Shown one piece after another: positions 62,834 through 64,000 of a stretch of DNA of 64,000 nucleotides. Position numbers and translations under genes: made by a program. Each line of letters begins with the position of its first letter. Positions within the stretch are counted from its first letter, which is position 1. The notes under the pieces are model-generated. The model worked only from the letters and a program-made list of their open reading frames with translations. It was not told the DNA's origin and ran no database searches. The DNA comes from Niebla homalea (taxonomy: Eukaryota > Ascomycota > Lecanoromycetes > Lecanorales > Ramalinaceae), in assembly GCA_019925105.1 (NCBI GenBank), contig JAHGAU010000001.1:1054001-1118000 (forward strand), in the 5' to 3' direction.

Positions 62834-64000
62834 ATCGTTATAAAGGTACTATAATTAAGGCTTAAGCTTTTATTTATAATATATATTATTATAATTTACC
62901 TTTAATACTTTAATATTATTCATTTATAACTTTTAATAAAAGTATTATAAGCCGCTTTTTATAATTATTTAAATATACTTTTTAATTAAAGTTTTCTTTA
63001 TACTCGGATTTAAATAATGATTTCCTTAATTATTAAATAATAAGGTTTATGGATAAACCTTTTTAAGAAGATTAGCTTTTAAATAAGGTTATATTTATAT
63101 ATAACTTTTTTTATTAGACTAATTTATTAATTATAATAAGCTTTAAAGTCTTAAGGTAATTAAAAGAAACCGGAAGAGGAGGATTATAAAGCTAGGTTAT
63201 TATATTATTACTATATATACTAAAGACGTATATAAGGTTACTTATTAATATATTTAATTATAACGATAAATTAAATACGATAGTAGAAATTAACGGTTCC
63301 GGACTATAAAGACCGCGGTATATAATCGTTTATAATAGAAAATAGTTAATATTTAAGGTTATTTTATACTTAATATATTATATTTTCTATTATAATAAAA
63401 AATATAAATATAAGAATTTAAAAATAGAATAAAATATTAATTAATTATTAATTATATAATATAAATATATATTTTATTATTTCTGCCCTTTAATTAGATT
63501 AATATACCTTAAAAATAATAAGTTTAATACGGATATAATAACTTAAAAGCATACCTTTTTATTTATAAAAGGATTTACCTCCCGGATTAATCCTTAATAT
63601 TTATATTTAAAATATATATTTTATTTTAAGAGAAAAGTGAACATAATTTAAACTTAATATTATATTTAGATTCAATTAAAATAGCGAGTTTATATCGTAT
63701 AAATATAAAAATAATATATATAATTATAAAATAAAAGATACTTAAAGACGTTTAAGATATATTTTTTAAAGTAAATAAAGGCGTTTATATAAATACTTAG
63801 AATCTTAACCGGTTTATTTTTATTAATATTTATATTTTATTTTTAAATAATCTATAACCTTAAAACCTTATAAGGCGGTATTTATATCCAATAATATTTA
63901 ACGGTATATAAGAATAATAAAGATATTTCCTATAAAAATCTTACGGTTAATTTTAATTTAAAGTTTAACGGTATCAATAAATAATTATATGTTTATCTTA
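62834..64000. other. No gene recognised
   Basis: RIP-mutated to the window end. Confidence 0.35.

Larger units (their letters stand above)
1..64000. other. RIP-saturated AT-rich isochore
   Basis: The whole window is strongly AT-rich. By eye, CA and TG dinucleotides are rare, TA is extremely frequent, and CG is kept. That is the signature of repeat-induced point mutation, the premeiotic C-to-T process of Pezizomycotina that prefers CpA. Protein frames can be followed for long stretches if TAA and TAG are read as former CAA and CAG. Cysteine positions of recognisable domains often read as tyrosine (TGC/TGT to TAC/TAT), histidine as tyrosine (CAT/CAC to TAT/TAC), and glycine as asparagine or serine. 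I did not calculate RIP indices; the pattern is visual but consistent from end to end. Confidence 0.95.

Overview
This window looks like an AT-rich isochore of a filamentous ascomycete (Pezizomycotina) that has been saturated by repeat-induced point mutation (RIP). CpA and its complement TpG are nearly absent and TpA is everywhere, while CpG (acg, cgt, ccg) is still common, so the loss is specific to CpA. I found no intact gene, tRNA or rRNA. Nearly every open frame of useful length is closed by TAA or TAG, as expected if CAA and CAG glutamine codons were converted. All readings below were made by hand translation, accepting TAA/TAG (rarely TGA) as former Gln/Arg/Trp codons; nothing was searched against a database.

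Read that way, the window is not empty. It holds many decayed protein-coding frames on both strands, and several can be assigned. On the left (about 2.4-3.84 kb, minus strand) is a DUF3435 tyrosine recombinase, the family of the 'captain' recombinases of giant Starship transposons; its reading direction puts any such element to the left, outside the window. Next come a Ty3/Gypsy Gag fragment that largely escaped RIP (4.6-5.0 kb), three arrays of minisatellite-like repeats (7.5-8.6 and 14.9-15.0 kb), a Tc1/mariner-like transposase relic (16.4-16.7 kb, minus) and a relic of the fungal family usually labelled DUF7924 (18.6-19.6 kb, plus).

The centre (30.2-34.0 kb, plus) carries an almost full-length relic of a large fungal protein with an N-terminal region, a RING-like cysteine cluster and a patatin-like phospholipase domain; patatin-like proteins are recurrent Starship cargo. 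Beside it lies a striking pair of abutting tandem arrays with 63-bp and 24-bp units (34.4-35.1 kb), coding on the minus strand for a lysine-rich or coiled-coil repeat protein.

The right part contains an ankyrin-repeat relic (44.3-44.6 kb), a coiled-coil relic (48.5-48.85 kb, minus), a small possible MADS-box protein (49.4-49.7 kb, minus), an amino-acid/GABA-type APC permease (54.05-55.3 kb, minus) and several long frames I could not identify (51.05-51.8, 53.3-54.05, 56.15-57.4, 58.3-58.8, 59.15-59.65, 62.1-62.8 kb).

The most economical reading is a former gene-bearing accessory segment, probably built from duplicated or transposed material such as Starship cargo, that RIP has inactivated as a whole, with conventional transposon fragments inserted among the genes.
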